Positions 11,116 to 22,904 are shown, counted from the stretch's first letter. The stretch: 64,000 nucleotides of DNA from Dipteris shenzhenensis (GCA_047967505.1 CM106540.1), one strand, 5' to 3'. The notes: generated by a model not told the origin, from the letters alone. Made by a program: numbers and translations.

Positions 11116-11847
11116 TGTAAGAAAATAATACAACATCTATGGTCAACAGATAAGAGGATCTCGTCTGTAAGAGAAAATAGATAGTATGGAGAATCAAAAA
11201 TTTGATTACTGTAGAACTGATACAATGAACTGATACAATAGATGGCGCAGCCTTCCAGCCATGCACTCCTGTGAGAGAAGCATCGATGGCATGCCAAAAA
11301 TAGTAGAGGACGGAGGCTGGATGCTAAGGAATCAAGGTTGCTATATCCAGTGATGAAATGGGTTTCACGGGCTTGCTCTTATATAGCCACTAGTCGTAGT
11401 CGGTTAGACCCAATGTGGTGACTGACCTAGTCTGCCCAAAACGGTCGACTGGGGGTCGATCTCGAAATAGGCCATCAACCACACGATAGAACTGTGGCGT
11501 AAAACAGAGCAACTAACCTATGGTGTCCGTTCGGCCCACAGCCATCCAGGATCATTTGGGACTCCAAACGGGCCCTGCAACCCGAGAGTGGGCTGCCCTG
11601 AGAAAAGCTCCATCTACCCTCAATGCGGTCAGTCATGGGATGCCTTCCCGCACTTGCATCTAGCCTAGTTGGTAGTGTGCCAACTCCGTCCAGCCATCAG
11701 GCCACACATGGCCCCCATCAGGTGTCCAAACCAGGACCTACTGGATAACCGAGCTACTCAAATGCCTTCTCCTCATATGGGGGGCTTACAAGTAGAGTTA
11801 GCTGGTTTTCGCGTAGTTACATGAGAGTGGAGCATTGATATCTAACA
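11116..11847 (-). repeat. Copia-1 5' LTR
   Basis: 732 bp. It ends on the plus strand with GATATCTAACA and is followed by the TGTCC duplication. It carries an extra 12-14 bp tandem copy of ACTGATACAATG relative to the 3' LTR, near 11217-11231. Confidence 0.92.
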
Positions 11848-12850
11848 TGTCCTTCCCCGTTATGTATTTTTCCCCTTCACACACATATGATATACTCATG
11901 TGGAAATGGGGCTTTTGACCTTCTCGGGACCACATTCGGTCTTTGATGGGCATCCAACTTCGCAAGCACATGGAATCTATCAATGCCAAGACCCGTGCAA
12001 AGTTTCACGTCAATCTGACACCTGGACATGCCAATGTCCTTCCCCGTTAGGTATTTTCCCCCTCCACGCACATAAGATAAACTCATGTGGAATTGGGGCT
12101 TTTGACCTTCTCGGGGCCACATTCGGTGTCCGATGGACATCCAACTTTGTAAGCACATGGACTCTGTCAACCTTAAGGCCCTTTCAAAGTTTTTTACCAA
12201 TCCAACACCTGGACATACCAATGTCCTTCCCCATTGTGTATTTTTCCCCTTCACATATGTGTACATGATACTCATATGGAATTGAGGCATTTCACTTTAT
12301 TGGGCCCACATTCGGTGTCTAATGGACATCTAACTTTTCATAAACATGGAAACCATCAAGCCTTAGCCCCGTGTAAAGTTCTTACTGATCTGACACCCGT
12401 GGACATGCCAATGTCCTTCCCCATTGCGTATTTTAGTGATTCACACACATATGATATGCTCATGTGGAATTGGGGCATTTGACCTTCCTGGTCCCACATT
12501 CGGTGTTCTATGGACATCCAACTTTGCACATACATTATAACCATTGTGTCTAAGGCCCATGCAAAATTTCACACCAATTCGACACCTGGACATACCAATG
12601 TCCTTCCCCATTAGGTATATTGCCCCTTCACATATGTAATGAGGTACACATGTCAAATTGGGGCATTTGACCTTTATGAACCCACATTTGGTGTCCTATA
12701 GACATCCAAATTTGCTCAAACATGGAAACCATCAATCCTATAGATCGTGCAAAGGTTTACACCAATTTCACATCTGGACATGCTAATGTCCTTCCCAAAA
12801 TGTTGCATATTTAACAAAAACATGAATGCCCCATATCGTTGCATATGTTT
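11848..12850. repeat. Satellite of about 188 bp units, right part
   Basis: Anchors CCAATGTCCTTCCCC start at 12031, 12218, 12408 and 12595, with a degraded one near 12782. Spacings are 187, 190, 187 and 187 bp. Each unit holds a CCCCTTCACA(T/C)A phrase, a GGAATTGGGGC phrase, TTTGACCTT and a CATCCAACTTT phrase. With the left part, about seven to eight units are visible. The short frames on both strands repeat with the unit and are not genes. Confidence 0.88.
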
Positions 12851-13039
12851 GGCATAGCAACATCTCAATCCATATGTAAACAAGAACATTTGAATCAAGG
12901 ACCCTTAACAAAACATTTTAATCCATATGCAAACAACAAGTGAAACATATATCAAGACCATATAACAATTCAAATCACTTTTTTACAACCATTGCAATGA
13001 ATACATATAATAGCTCTAACCCAACAAATTTGGGTTTAG
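12851..13039. other. No gene seen
   Basis: AT-rich spacer between the satellite and the 3' end of the RING-like pseudogene. It has poly(A)-like runs on the plus strand and no recognisable feature. Confidence 0.4.
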
Positions 13040-13940
13040 CTACTCTGAATCATCCTCATCGATAGCCGATCGAGGTCTCCAGGTTGCCCTCCGATGCTCC
13101 CCACTTGCCACTGGATCCACTATCGTGGCATGTGGTAATATCCATCGTGCACTGAAAGGGGGTTGTGTACCTCGTAACATGCATACTGCATCCTTCATCT
13201 GCATTTTACGTGCCTCTTGCAACATCCGATTCCTGATACTCCACAAATGATAGTCGGCTTTGAGTCATGTCTCGAACTCTAAATGAGTCAACCTCTTAGC
13301 ATCCGCGTAGCCCTCTCTCACTACACGAGCCAACTCACTATCATCAAAGTACTGATGCATCCTTGGAATAGGAGCTGGCTCCTCAACACCCTCTAGAATG
13401 TCAAAACAACCCTCCTCTCATGCAATCCTCTCAATGTCCTTCCGCATGTGAGAAGCGGGCTTGCGAGTCACTGGGTCCACCTCAACATGCTCTCCAGGAT
13501 ACAACGAGTCCATACCCAAATCTTGGTATGTGATGAGAGGGACATCTGTTGTGCAACAAGGGCATCTAGACCTAATAGTCAATGATCGCACAATGCCATC
13601 CAAATGGAATAGATGCCCACAACTAAGTCCATAAAATCCTATCCCATCAAAGTCCGTCGCACACAAAGTGCAATAGGTATGACGAAAAAACTCTGGGATT
13701 GTATCTAAAAGTCTCAGGCATCCTAAAAACTGTGACATAGGCTATGGATACAAGGCTATGTATGGATCCAAAGATGCTGGCCTACTGCCACCATGCTCCT
13801 TAAAACAACGAGCCTGCATGCAAAAGTGCTCAACCCTATGCTTTGCATTCCTATGCCTAGTGGTCTCATCATCTAGGCAAGCCTGTGTATCCTAAACCTG
13901 ATCCTGAAGGCAAGTCTGAGTGTCGTGCAAATAGGAGCAA
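13040..13940 (-). pseudogene. RING-like zinc-motif gene, 3' part, three nonsense codons
   Basis: One minus-strand frame runs from about 13940 to 13040 with four stops: TAG near 13884-13890, TAG at 13742-13744, TGA at 13418-13420 and TGA at 13265-13267. The centre carries CTLC, then about 13 residues later CGHLFH, then CPCC. This resembles a RING finger, but the sixth metal ligand expected two residues after the second His is absent. The C-terminus is acidic (SAIDEDDSE). RING proteins usually act as ubiquitin ligases. That role is only a guess here because the motif is incomplete. Each TAG replaces a probable Gln codon and each TGA a probable Arg codon, so the gene was probably one continuous exon. 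It could be a host gene captured by a transposon. Confidence 0.55.
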
Positions 13941-14195
13941 CAAGCGCTACAATTGCATGTGATGAGCCAATGTTTGTGCCACTACTAAGGCAGTGCGAGT
14001 GCCTACTTAGATATCATGTGTACATGCTATAAGTCTAAATCCACCTTAATGCACCAAAATGTTTCTATGTCGCATGAAAATGAATAAGTGAAACATACCG
14101 TGGCAAGAGCAACAGTCGCTACAGTCGCATGTGATGAGCCAACGTCTGCGCCAGTACTAGACGGTGTTGATGAAGATACATGCTACATATGGCAA
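13930..14195 (-). other. Duplicated small exon-like segment, Cys-rich frame
   Basis: Two segments of about 55 bp (13933-13990 and 14106-14160) are about 85% alike, sharing GCATGTGATGAGCCAA with flanks. In one frame both encode WLITC followed by a C.C..CC pattern. The upstream copy ends at a splice-donor-like ACG/GTATG near 14100. They look like a duplicated exon joining the upstream frame (14289-14957) to the RING-like part. Confidence 0.35.
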
Positions 14196-14288
14196 TAAAA
14201 ATATACATAAGAGCTATAAAATTCAAAGTATAACTTAAAATAAGAAAACATTTCAAAATTATACATACCATGTCAGTAGGCAAGGTCT

Positions 14289-14957
14289 CTAGTCATGACA
14301 TAGTGCTGAGCATATGCTGAATGGACCCAGCAACAAGGACCTCACACCCAAAGTGATGTAAGATCCTACCTCATGTATACAAGACAAGGTAACGAATTTT
14401 TCGTGAGCATCTAGTCCACCAACACCATGCCCTCCATGTCGCTGGTCCTGCATCCTCCCACTACTAGCTCCACCACCAGGCCGTACACTACAGTAGCCCA
14501 CTCTATGTCCCAATACAAACTCGGCATACAACTGCATGGCAACATATAATGGGATCTGATGATTATTAGGCACTCTTCCATTGTTAGTAGCCACATATCG
14601 ACTATAGATATGTGATGCTACCAATGGGTGAGAACACCTAAATATCATTAGGGGTTTCCCCCTCGCTGGTCTATTACCATGCCTATCTAAGAAAATATCT
14701 AAGACAAAATCCCTAATACCAGGAAACCTCTTGACCTCATCATATGAAAGACCCTGGGATATGGTAGCGAGGAGATGAGCGTGTGTCCAATCCTCTAAGT
14801 CTAACGTACTACCTAAGGTACGTAATGATGTAAGCATGGACTCTAGGTCTGAAACAAGATGGAGGATAGCAGGGATATCATGTGCCCTACCATGCATACT
14901 CGATAGCTCGCTCTCAATAGATGATATAACATCAGCTAGGGACATCGAACCAGCCAT
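14289..14957 (-). CDS. Unrecognised protein, probable 5' exon of RING-like gene
   Basis: A 222-codon frame starts at MAGSMSLADVISSIESELSS. It is open throughout and has balanced composition, unlike the low-complexity frames nearby. The N-terminal 75 residues look helical (SLADVISSIESELSSMHG, LVSDLESMLTSLRTLG). A charged middle (DIFLDRHGNRPARGKP) and a Gly-rich linker follow. The last 40 residues may be intron read-through, because splice-like GTAAG words lie near 14350. I recognise no family. It is on the same strand as the RING-like pseudogene, immediately upstream, so both are probably one gene. A field of palindromes lies just beyond its 5' end. It is likely non-functional because the 3' part is broken. 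Confidence 0.4.
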   Translation of the reverse strand: MAGSMSLADVISSIESELSSMHGRAHDIPAILHLVSDLESMLTSLRTLGSTLDLEDWTHAHLLATISQGLSYDEVKRFPGIRDFVLDIFLDRHGNRPARGKPLMIFRCSHPLVASHIYSRYVATNNGRVPNNHQIPLYVAMQLYAEFVLGHRVGYCSVRPGGGASSGRMQDQRHGGHGVGGLDAHEKFVTLSCIHEVGSYITLGVRSLLLGPFSICSALCHD

Positions 14958-15329
14958 GGCAAAGGGAATCGTGAAAAGAAGGGCAAAATGCTATAAGAAA
15001 ATGCTAGAGACTAAGGTAACTAATGATGGAAATAAATGCTAGAGACTAAGGCAACTAATGCTAAGTACCAAAAGAGAATAGCAAATACTAAGCGCCAAAA
15101 GAGAAGAGTAAGGTACGATGACTTTAGCAGGAATAGGGAGGACTCCTTTGGCATCTTTGGTGAGGAATAGGGAGGACTCCTCATTGGCTTCTTTGGTGGG
15201 GAAAGGACTTGAGGATGGAGTGATGGAAGACAAAGAGAATGAGGGAGTGGGGCCTTTTATCTTGGAGGGGGTGATATTTTGAAAAATGTGCTTATGGGAA
15301 TTTTAATGGCACGTGGAATCCACACCTCT

Positions 15330-16095
15330 ATCGAGGTGATTGATCCCTTATTTGAAAGGGCCACGATAGATGATTGATCCCTTATTTGAAAGGGCCAATA
15401 TTAACCTATTGAAAGAGCACATTGACCTATTGAAAGGGCTATCATTTTGGCAAGCCATACCTCGTTTCAAGTATTATATGCTTTGTTATATGCAAAGCAT
15501 GCATACATGGCCATGCAAATACCTCGATCATGACCATAAAATACCTTGATTGAGGTAATTACATGGCCATGCATGCATTTCATGAGATGAATCACCCCAT
15601 TGCATGAATGTCACATAAGTGACATAACCCTTAGCATTTGAATCCATTACCTCATTTGAGGTATGCCACATAAGTGACATAACCTGCCACCTATACATAC
15701 CTTACCTCGTTCGAGGTTGCCACATAAGTGACATATCCCACCACCTCTACATGCCTTACCTCGTTTGAGGTATTGTGGGGCTTGCCACTTGGATACCATG
15801 TACTGCATGTGTATGACATAACCCACCAACTCGTGCCACCCATCTCGTTTGAGGTATTCTGGGCCTTGCCACCTTGGCTGCCACTTGGATGCCATGTTGT
15901 ATGCAAATACCTCAATCGAGGTATCCCTTGCCAAGTCACATTGCCAACGAGGTGCCATGTCATAGTGCCATGAGGTGCACATACCTCAATCGAGGCATTT
16001 AATTGCTGAGGTGTCAGTACCTCGATCGATGTATTTGAGTCCCCAAACCTCCAATGAATGACATTGGATTGCTTGAATTACCTCAATCGAGGTAT
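15330..16095. repeat. Array of ACCTCnnTnGAGGT palindromes
   Basis: About twelve copies of a 14-16 bp near-palindrome (ACCTCAATCGAGGTAT, ACCTCGTTTGAGGTAT and variants) lie near 15334, 15465, 15522, 15553, 15650, 15706, 15757, 15841, 15909, 15984, 16018 and 16080. Many are followed by GCCACATAAGTGACATA or ATGCCA. Spacing is 35-100 bp. This is the density and style of subterminal transposase-binding repeats. It lies upstream of the minus-strand gene at 14957. The short frames here are repeat-derived. Confidence 0.75.
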
Positions 16096-16344
16096 GCTAC
16101 CCACTGCTTGCCCTTTGTATTTTTGGGACGTGGGTGTCACACTCTGCTCGAAGTGGTCAAAAGGTGGACACCCTTACCTTGCAACCACCCAAAGCAAGAA
16201 GGACACACTAGTACTATTGCAACATTAATGTGAACATGTACTGTACACATATACAAAAATACTCACATTTTAATATTTCACTCCTTCGATGCAAGGAAAA
16301 TAACATGTTTGTATTTGTGTTTGAATTAAGTTGTCTCTCAATTA

Positions 16345-16686
16345 ATGGTCAATAATAATAGGTGGTGGCACGTCATACCTATTACGCCACGTTCCAAAGT
16401 GATGTATAGTACATTTACTAATATGGAGCATATGGTAGATAATCATGGCCATGGAGGTGATGATGATCATGACACGAGAGAGGAGGATGATCATGAGATA
16501 GGAGATACAGATATTCAAGCCTTTACCCATGAGGACGAGCCTACCATTGGTGATGTTGATTTCGATGAGCACAATACCACAAGTAGTAGTGGGCTGAATG
16601 TATTTGTAGATCTCCACATTGGCTTGGATATTGAAGTAGATAGATTGGCAAGCATTGATCTCATTGAGGATGAGATTGAACCGTAG
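16345..16686 (+). pseudogene. CACTA transposase C-terminal exon fragment
   Basis: An open stretch of 113 codons begins with RWWHVIPITPRSK. This matches RWWYVIQVAPRSK at the start of the last exon of the complete CACTA transposase (30132-30560). Both then become very acidic (DDDHDTREEDDHE here) and end with a similar short hydrophobic/acidic tail (DIEVDRLASIDLIEDE against IELEIDLLGALDLAQDE). It is an isolated last exon of a different CACTA copy on the plus strand. The upstream exons are missing. Confidence 0.75.
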
Positions 16687-16929
16687 CACCATAGCCCATC
16701 ATTGATATTGGCAAAACTATTTTATATATTGTTTCATTCTCCTCACCTCACTTAATTTTTGTATATGTGGGTTTGCCAAAAAGCATATTATTGTGTGTGA
16801 TACATGCATAGCATTGATATGTTTTTACAATTATGTGCTTTGGTAATCATGGGCAATGTTTGGAAAGAAGTGATGCACATTTATTAGCCTGCAAAAAATT
16901 ATTCTCTGTTGCACATTTATAAATGCATC

Positions 16930-17062
16930 TAAAACACAGTGTAGATGTGCTATTAGATGTGTTAATAACCGTGCCATTAGACGTGCTAATAGATGCGCCC
17001 ATATTTTCACTAATTCTGTATGTGCCTATAGACGTGCTCGCTATTTTGTGCATCTATCAGGC
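16930..17062. repeat. Subterminal-type repeats TAGAYGTGCTAAT
   Basis: Five copies of TAGATGTGCTAT, TAGACGTGCTAAT and variants lie within 130 bp downstream of the transposase 3' exon. CACTA ends carry such arrays. A degraded terminus resembling CTTGTAGTG may follow near 17082 (CTTGCTGTG), but it is too poor to define the end. Confidence 0.5.
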
Positions 17063-17769
17063 ATGTCTATAGTTGCTTTGTCTTGCTGTGCCCCTCAATC
17101 CCCAATTAACTACCTCTCCCCTCATGCGTCTCCCCTCCACCGGTGCCTCACTACCATCATCTCCCTTCTTGTGGCTCCTCTTCTGTCAGTGTCTCCTTCC
17201 GTTGCCCCTCCGTGTCTCTCCTCTTCCTCCCTCCATCTCCAATTCCATCTCCACTCTTCCTCTCTCTCACAAGTCCTCTGTTGACCACTCTCCCCACTCT
17301 TCCTCCCATAGCTCTCTCTATTCTCCCTATCCCCACCGCTCTCCACTCTTCCTCCTGTCACTCTCCAGTACTCTCTCTCACCCAGCCCTCTCCCACTCTC
17401 CCACTCTTCTTCTCCCCACCGCTCTCTCTGTGCTTGCTTTACCCAACACGCTCCCTCTCCTTGCTATGCTTCTATTCTCTCCCACTTCTCATGCCTTCCC
17501 TCTTTATAATGGCTTGGGGGCTCACTCGCAGCAGCCTAGAATGTTCCAAAATGAAGGTTATCGAACATGAATCTCTTCATTCTTCATGCCTTACCTTAAT
17601 CATGCATCACTTAATTTTTTTCCTTATCTTAGCTTAATTCCTTTGATCTCCTCATTACTAATTAATGAATACCAGTTTTTACACACTGGGGGGCCCTATT
17701 TAGTATTCAAATAGTATTGTAATTTTTTTGCCAAAAAGAGTAATAAATCGGTACACCATAGCATGCTTT
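17063..17769. other. No gene seen; pyrimidine-rich then AT-rich
   Basis: 17080-17480 is C/T-rich on the plus strand. Its long frames are Ser/Pro/Leu low-complexity artefacts. 17500-17769 is AT-rich flank into which Copia-2 inserted. Confidence 0.5.
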
Positions 17770-18107
17770 TGTGAAGATAGTGGGAGAGAAGGAAGGAGTC
17801 TCACTTGCGGCTTTCTCACATACACAATGGGGGAATACACACAAAGGTGGAGGCTAAAAACAATTTTCCTCTTCTTAGTTGTAAAAGCCAAAAGAACTCT
17901 AGTACAAAGAAATAGAAGAACCCTATATGTGGGTCTCAACCAAACTCAGCTAACTAAGGTGGCATACTAACTGAGCCATGAACTAGAGTACATAAGGATA
18001 GCTATCATCCATCTATTATTCATGGGTGGTGTACCAACCGCAAGTCGGTGACATAAATGCACAACGGTCACCCTGGCATATCACGAGTGGAGCTCGATAT
18101 CTCAACA
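17770..18107 (-). repeat. Copia-2 3' LTR
   Basis: 338 bp, plus-strand TGTGAAGATAGTGG to GATATCTCAACA. It lacks a 13 bp segment (TATGCAGCTAACA) present in the other LTR at the ACCGCA/AGTCGG junction. A polypurine tract follows on the plus side. Confidence 0.92.
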
Positions 18108-18120
18108 CTCCCCCTCGAGC
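18108..18120 (-). other. Copia-2 polypurine tract
   Basis: The minus strand reads GCTCGAGGGGGAG immediately before the LTR start TGTTGAG. Confidence 0.8.
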
Positions 18121-18133
18121 TCAATCCCAATTC

Positions 18134-21100
18134 CTACATACCAAGCAGGTCTCTGAACTTGCGTAGCTTCTCTGTGCCCAATGCCTTCGTGAATATGTCA
18201 GCTACCTGATCCTCTGTGCTGACATAAACTAGATCAATAAGACCTAGTAAAACCTTCTCCCGCACATAGTGATAATGTACCTCAATGTGCTTTGTTCTAG
18301 CATGATAGACTGGGTTATTTGCCAAGTTTATATTGCTCATGTTGTCACAATAAATGACAACTGGCCCATCTATAGACTGATGCATATCATAGAGTAGCTT
18401 ATGCAACCAAGCTACCTCACATGCAGCCATTGCTGCACCCCTGTACTCAGCCTCTGTGCTCGACAAGGCAACTGTAGGATGTTTCTTGCTGCTCCAAGTG
18501 ACTGCAGCACTCCCAAAGGAGAACACATATCCACTAGTAGATCGTCTATCAGAAATACTACCAGCCCAATACGCATCAGTGTATCCATGCAACTGTATCT
18601 GAACCCCAGCCTCATAAAATAGTCCATACTGCAATGTGGACTTCACATACCTGAGTTTCCTTGGAGCATGCATAAACTGGCTTACCAATCCAACAGCATA
18701 GCTCAAATCTAGCCTGGTAATAGTCATATAAACCAAACTTCCTACTATGCGTCTGTACATAGTAGGGTCTTCCAGAAGCTCACCTGCATCTGCACTCAGC
18801 TTCACATTCTGCTCCAAAGGAACTGAAATAGGCTTACAACCTATCATCCCATATTTGGACAATATGTCCAATCCATACTGCCTCTGCAAGAGCTGTATCT
18901 CGCACTTGGTGATCTAATCACCTCAATGCCCAAGAAATAATGCAACTCTCCCAAATCCTTCATCGCAAACTTCTACTTCAATAGCATTTTCACATGAAGG
19001 ATATCTTCATCACTATCACCTGTGATGATCAAATCATCAACATAAATGACAAGCAGCATAATACCTTTCTCTGTTTTTCTCACATAAAGTGAGAAATCTG
19101 CCTTGGAAATCTGAAAGCCAATAGTGACAAGATACTATCCTATCTTGTCAGACCATGCTCTAGGTGCTTGCTTCAAGCCATACAAGGCTTTCTTCAACCT
19201 GCAAACGAACTCAAGATGAGTAGCATGAACATAACCTGGTGGTTGCTCCATAAAGACCTCTTCTTGCAAATCACCATGCCAGAAGGCATTCTTTACATCC
19301 ATCTGATGTAAAGACCATCCCTTTGATGCAGCCATAGCAATGACTGCTCTTACGGTTGCCATCCTTGCAACTGGACTGAATGTTTCTTCATAATTAATGC
19401 CATATGTCTGTGCATACCACTTGACAACTAATCTTGCCTTGTATTTGTCACAGAACCATCTGCATTGTGCTTCACCTTATAAACCCACTTATAGCCAATT
19501 GCATTCTTGTCTTTAGGCAAAGGCACCAATTCCCATGTAGCATTTGCTTCCAAGGCATCCATTTCTTCATCCATGGCTTTCTCCCATTTTTCTTTTCCCA
19601 TGGCTTGCTCAAAAGAAGTGGGTTCTGGTTCCTGTATCACTTTGACCATATAGGCATAGTGAATGGTTGTAAATCCATCATATTTCAGCCTATCCACGGG
19701 ATACCTAGCTCTGGTAGACCTGCTCAAAATAGGCTCACTTCCAGGTGCTCTCAAAACATCCCTGGTCTTCCTTACTCCAGGTGTAACAAAAGAAGGAATA
19801 CCCAACTCATCATCAATGCTCTGTTCTGAGCCACTGGATTCACCATCCACATAAGAGTGACCTGCATTCACATCAAACATGGGCTGATCTACCTTCTCTT
19901 TTCCTTTTCGTGATACCTGCATACCACTATCTGCATTGCTTTGAGGAGGTTCTCTTGATCTCAATCTGCCTATCCATGGCGAAGTATGTGAACCACTGCT
20001 AGAGGACACTATAGGTCCACTAATATTTTGTTATTACTATTGTGGATTCTGTGCAGCATTACCATTTTGTGCATCTACATCAATCATCACATTTATTGGT
20101 TTATACCAGCTGCCCATCTCATCAAAAACAACATCTCCGCTCACTGTAATCTTACGAGTAGAAGGGTTATAGCATCTATACCCTTTCTGCTGTAGAGAAT
20201 AACCAATAAAGATGCACTTCTCAGCTTTTGGATCCAACTTGGACCTCAACTCGTCTGGCACATGACAATAGGGAATGCAACCAAAAATTTTCAAATGAGA
20301 AATATCTGGTTTCCTACCACTCCTCTGGCGTCATGCCATGTATTGCTGTAGTGGGAGTCCTATTCATTATGTAAACTACTGTAGCAACTGCTTCAGCCCA
20401 ATAATAATGTGGAAGGTCTTTTTCATTTAGCATGGCCCAAGATACCTCTCCAATATGCCCGTTTTTCCTTTCTGCAAGTCCATTTTGCTGTGGGTAATGA
20501 CTGCATGAATATTGCTGCTTTATGCCATGCTCCTGTAGGAACCTTGCAAACTCATTTGAGAGGTACTCTCCCCCTCCATCTGACCTTAGGCATTTTATTT
20601 GCAGGCCTATTTATTTTTCAACCATAGCTTTAAAAGCTTTGAAATTCCAAACACTTCACTTTTCTTTTTCATAAAATGCACCCAAACTTTTCTGATGTAG
20701 TCATCAATAAAAGTGACAAAATAATGATAGCCTCTAATAGATGCAGCTTTAGTAGTCCACACATCAGAGTGGATTAATTCCAATGGCTTCTTACTCTCTT
20801 GAACATGCCTAGGAAATGGTTTCCTTGCCTGTTTTCCAAATTGACAGGCTTCAATACCTTATGCATTTCTGCAACCTTGAATTTAGGCAATCCTGCAACA
20901 ATATTTTGGGCCTGCATTGATTTAAGTCGCTGTACATTAACGTGACCAATGCGTTTATGCCATATATCAATATCTGCAACAACATCGGTCCCATGTGCAA
21001 ACATTGCTGCACTCAATTCAGGCATGTCCGCATCCAACGTAAACATCCTACCCTTTTTCTTTCCTTTTGCTATCAAGCGACCGTTATTTTTCATATCCTC

Positions 21101-22396
21101 AACAAAGCATCCATGAGGATTAAATCTAACCTACAAGCCCTGCTCAACCATTTGACCAACAAAAACCAGGTTCTTGGTGATATTCGAGACATGAAATACA
21201 TCAGACAGGTATTTCTTTTTCCCATCCTGCATAGACAAAAGGATTTTACCAATCTGCACAATAAGATGTGCAGTATCATCACCAGTCTCCACAAATCCTG
21301 GTTTTTCCATTTTCCTTGCATCCTGCATCCATTTTGCATGACTTGTCATGTGGTTTGACGCACCTGAGTCAACATACCACACATCATTTCGTTCTTCTGT
21401 ACTTGTCACAGAATTGGTCATGTGCTGCACCATAAATAGATGCTCATTTCTGTCATCACCCTGTCTCCTAGAAGATGCATAAATGCCTTGCTACAAATTT
21501 CCATTCATAATGTCATTCTGCTTTTTGTAGCAGTCTTTAGCCATATGACCCATTTTACCACAATAGTAGCATTCAACGTTGCTGTTTGCATTTTGGCCTC
21601 TCTGCCATCCACCACGACCTCTTTGGCTCCCCTTGCCTCTAGAGTTACCACGTCCTCTTCCAAAGGACTGGTTTTCTTGAGTTTGCTGCATATTCTGATT
21701 TCTACCATGGGCTCCAGATCGGCCTCCTCTACCTTTGCCTCTACCTCTTCTAGCATTTGAGTAGAAGACAGTTTCTTTTGAAGTTCCTCCTGAAGAAGAT
21801 GCACCACCATTTCTCTGCTCTTCAGAAATTAGAAGAGCAAACAACTCCTCAAAATTAGGAAATTTTTCATGGACGGCAATGGATGTCCGGAACTGTGCAT
21901 AATCCTTTCCTAGACCATTCAAGGTCATAGAAACTAGATCATCATCTTCCACTGGGGACCCAATGGAAGCAAGTGCATCTGCAATTTTCTTCACCTTCAT
22001 GTGGTAGTCATTGATGCTCATATTTTCTCTCTACACATTGTGCAACTCCTGCTTGAGCTGCATTTTCCTGGCTTGCGTATTTGTGCTGTACATTTTTGCC
22101 AAAGTATCCCATGCCTCCTTTGGCGTACTTGCATCCTGAATATGCACAATCATAGAATCCGAAATACTGATAGACAGCCAATACATAACTTTTCTGGCTC
22201 TCTCATGCCATCCTTTAAATGCCTGCATTTCCTATTGATTGGGAACATTAGGAAGAAGTGGTTCTTCTTCATTTCCTGTAATGAACTCCCAATAGCCTTT
22301 TCCCATAAGGAAATTCATCATTCTAAACTTCCATGCTTGGAAGTTGTTCTTGTCAAGCTTTTCAGTGACAATTTGTGAAAGAGAATCAAACGCCAT
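18134..22396 (-). pseudogene. Copia-2 Gag-Pol polyprotein, broken
   Basis: It starts at an ATG at 22396 (MAFDSLSQIV). Gag is followed by an Arg/Gly-rich stretch and an intact CCHC knuckle (CYYCGKMGHMAKDC, about 21570). The protease has DSGASNHMT intact (about 21360). Integrase is heavily decayed at 21090-20300. The connector is at 20009-19428. Reverse transcriptase has YVDD near 19040. RNase H is at 18889-18134 with SSTEAEY and TKHIEVHYH. TAG codons interrupt at 22232, 22031, 21491, 21131, 20037, 19135, 18973 and 18914. A frameshift lies in integrase near 20850. An in-frame deletion of about a dozen codons just before LRYVKSTL (about 18650) shortens the RNase H part. It is inactive. Confidence 0.92.
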
Positions 22397-22892
22397 TACA
22401 AAACACTGCAAAAAATTCTGTCACTGCAAAAAACACAGCTTCCGCCTCACACAGGCAAATCTGCAAAACTGACGAAAGTGGTATTTGACCACACAGTCAC
22501 TTCCTAGTGACGATTTTGCATCAACAGGCAATAAGGATGATTCTGTAACTCCCAATATCTCTGCGCACAGGCATACGATGCAATTTCTGTGGCAACTTTT
22601 CACTGACTTGCAGAGCAATGGTCGCACAGCAAAAACAGGGCCTTTTTCTGAGTGCCTACGAAGAACTTCCACCTTCAAAATGGGCCCCGAAATGGCCTGG
22701 AATCAGAAAAATAAAGTCACCTCTCACCATACCACGAAGGGCATCTCAATCTCAGACAGTGCACTCTTGCACTTTCGGCTATGCTACCTGCAGAGATTTG
22801 CTCCCAAACTCGAAAAAGGAAAGCAACACTGGTCCTCTTACCAAGACACGACGAACTTGGTTTGCTTTCTTGAGCTCCTTACCATGAACAAG

Positions 22893-22904
22893 GCTCTGAT
22901 ACCA
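22893..22904 (-). other. Copia-2 primer binding site
   Basis: The minus strand reads TGGTATCAGAGC directly after the 5' LTR, an exact match to the common initiator-Met tRNA primer site of plant Copia elements. Confidence 0.9.

Larger units (their letters stand above)
6306..11847 (-). mobile_element. Copia-1: complete Ty1/Copia retrotransposon, decayed
   Basis: This is a 5542 bp minus-strand element with two LTRs and a perfect 5 bp target duplication TGTCC (6301-6305 and 11848-11852). Internal order on the minus strand is primer site, gag, protease, integrase, reverse transcriptase, RNase H and polypurine tract, which is the Copia arrangement. The insertion splits a satellite array. The coding region has many in-frame TAG codons, so it is non-autonomous. 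The LTRs share the phrase CTTCTCCTCATATGGGGG with Copia-3, so the two are related families. Confidence 0.95.

Noticed and set aside
11877-12656. Overlapping frames of 62-137 codons on both strands
   Set aside because: They recur with the 188 bp satellite unit and have no independent support.
17082-17090. CTTGCTGTG as the terminus of the 16.3 kb CACTA fragment
   Set aside because: Only seven of nine bases match CTTGTAGTG and no target duplication or opposite end could be found.
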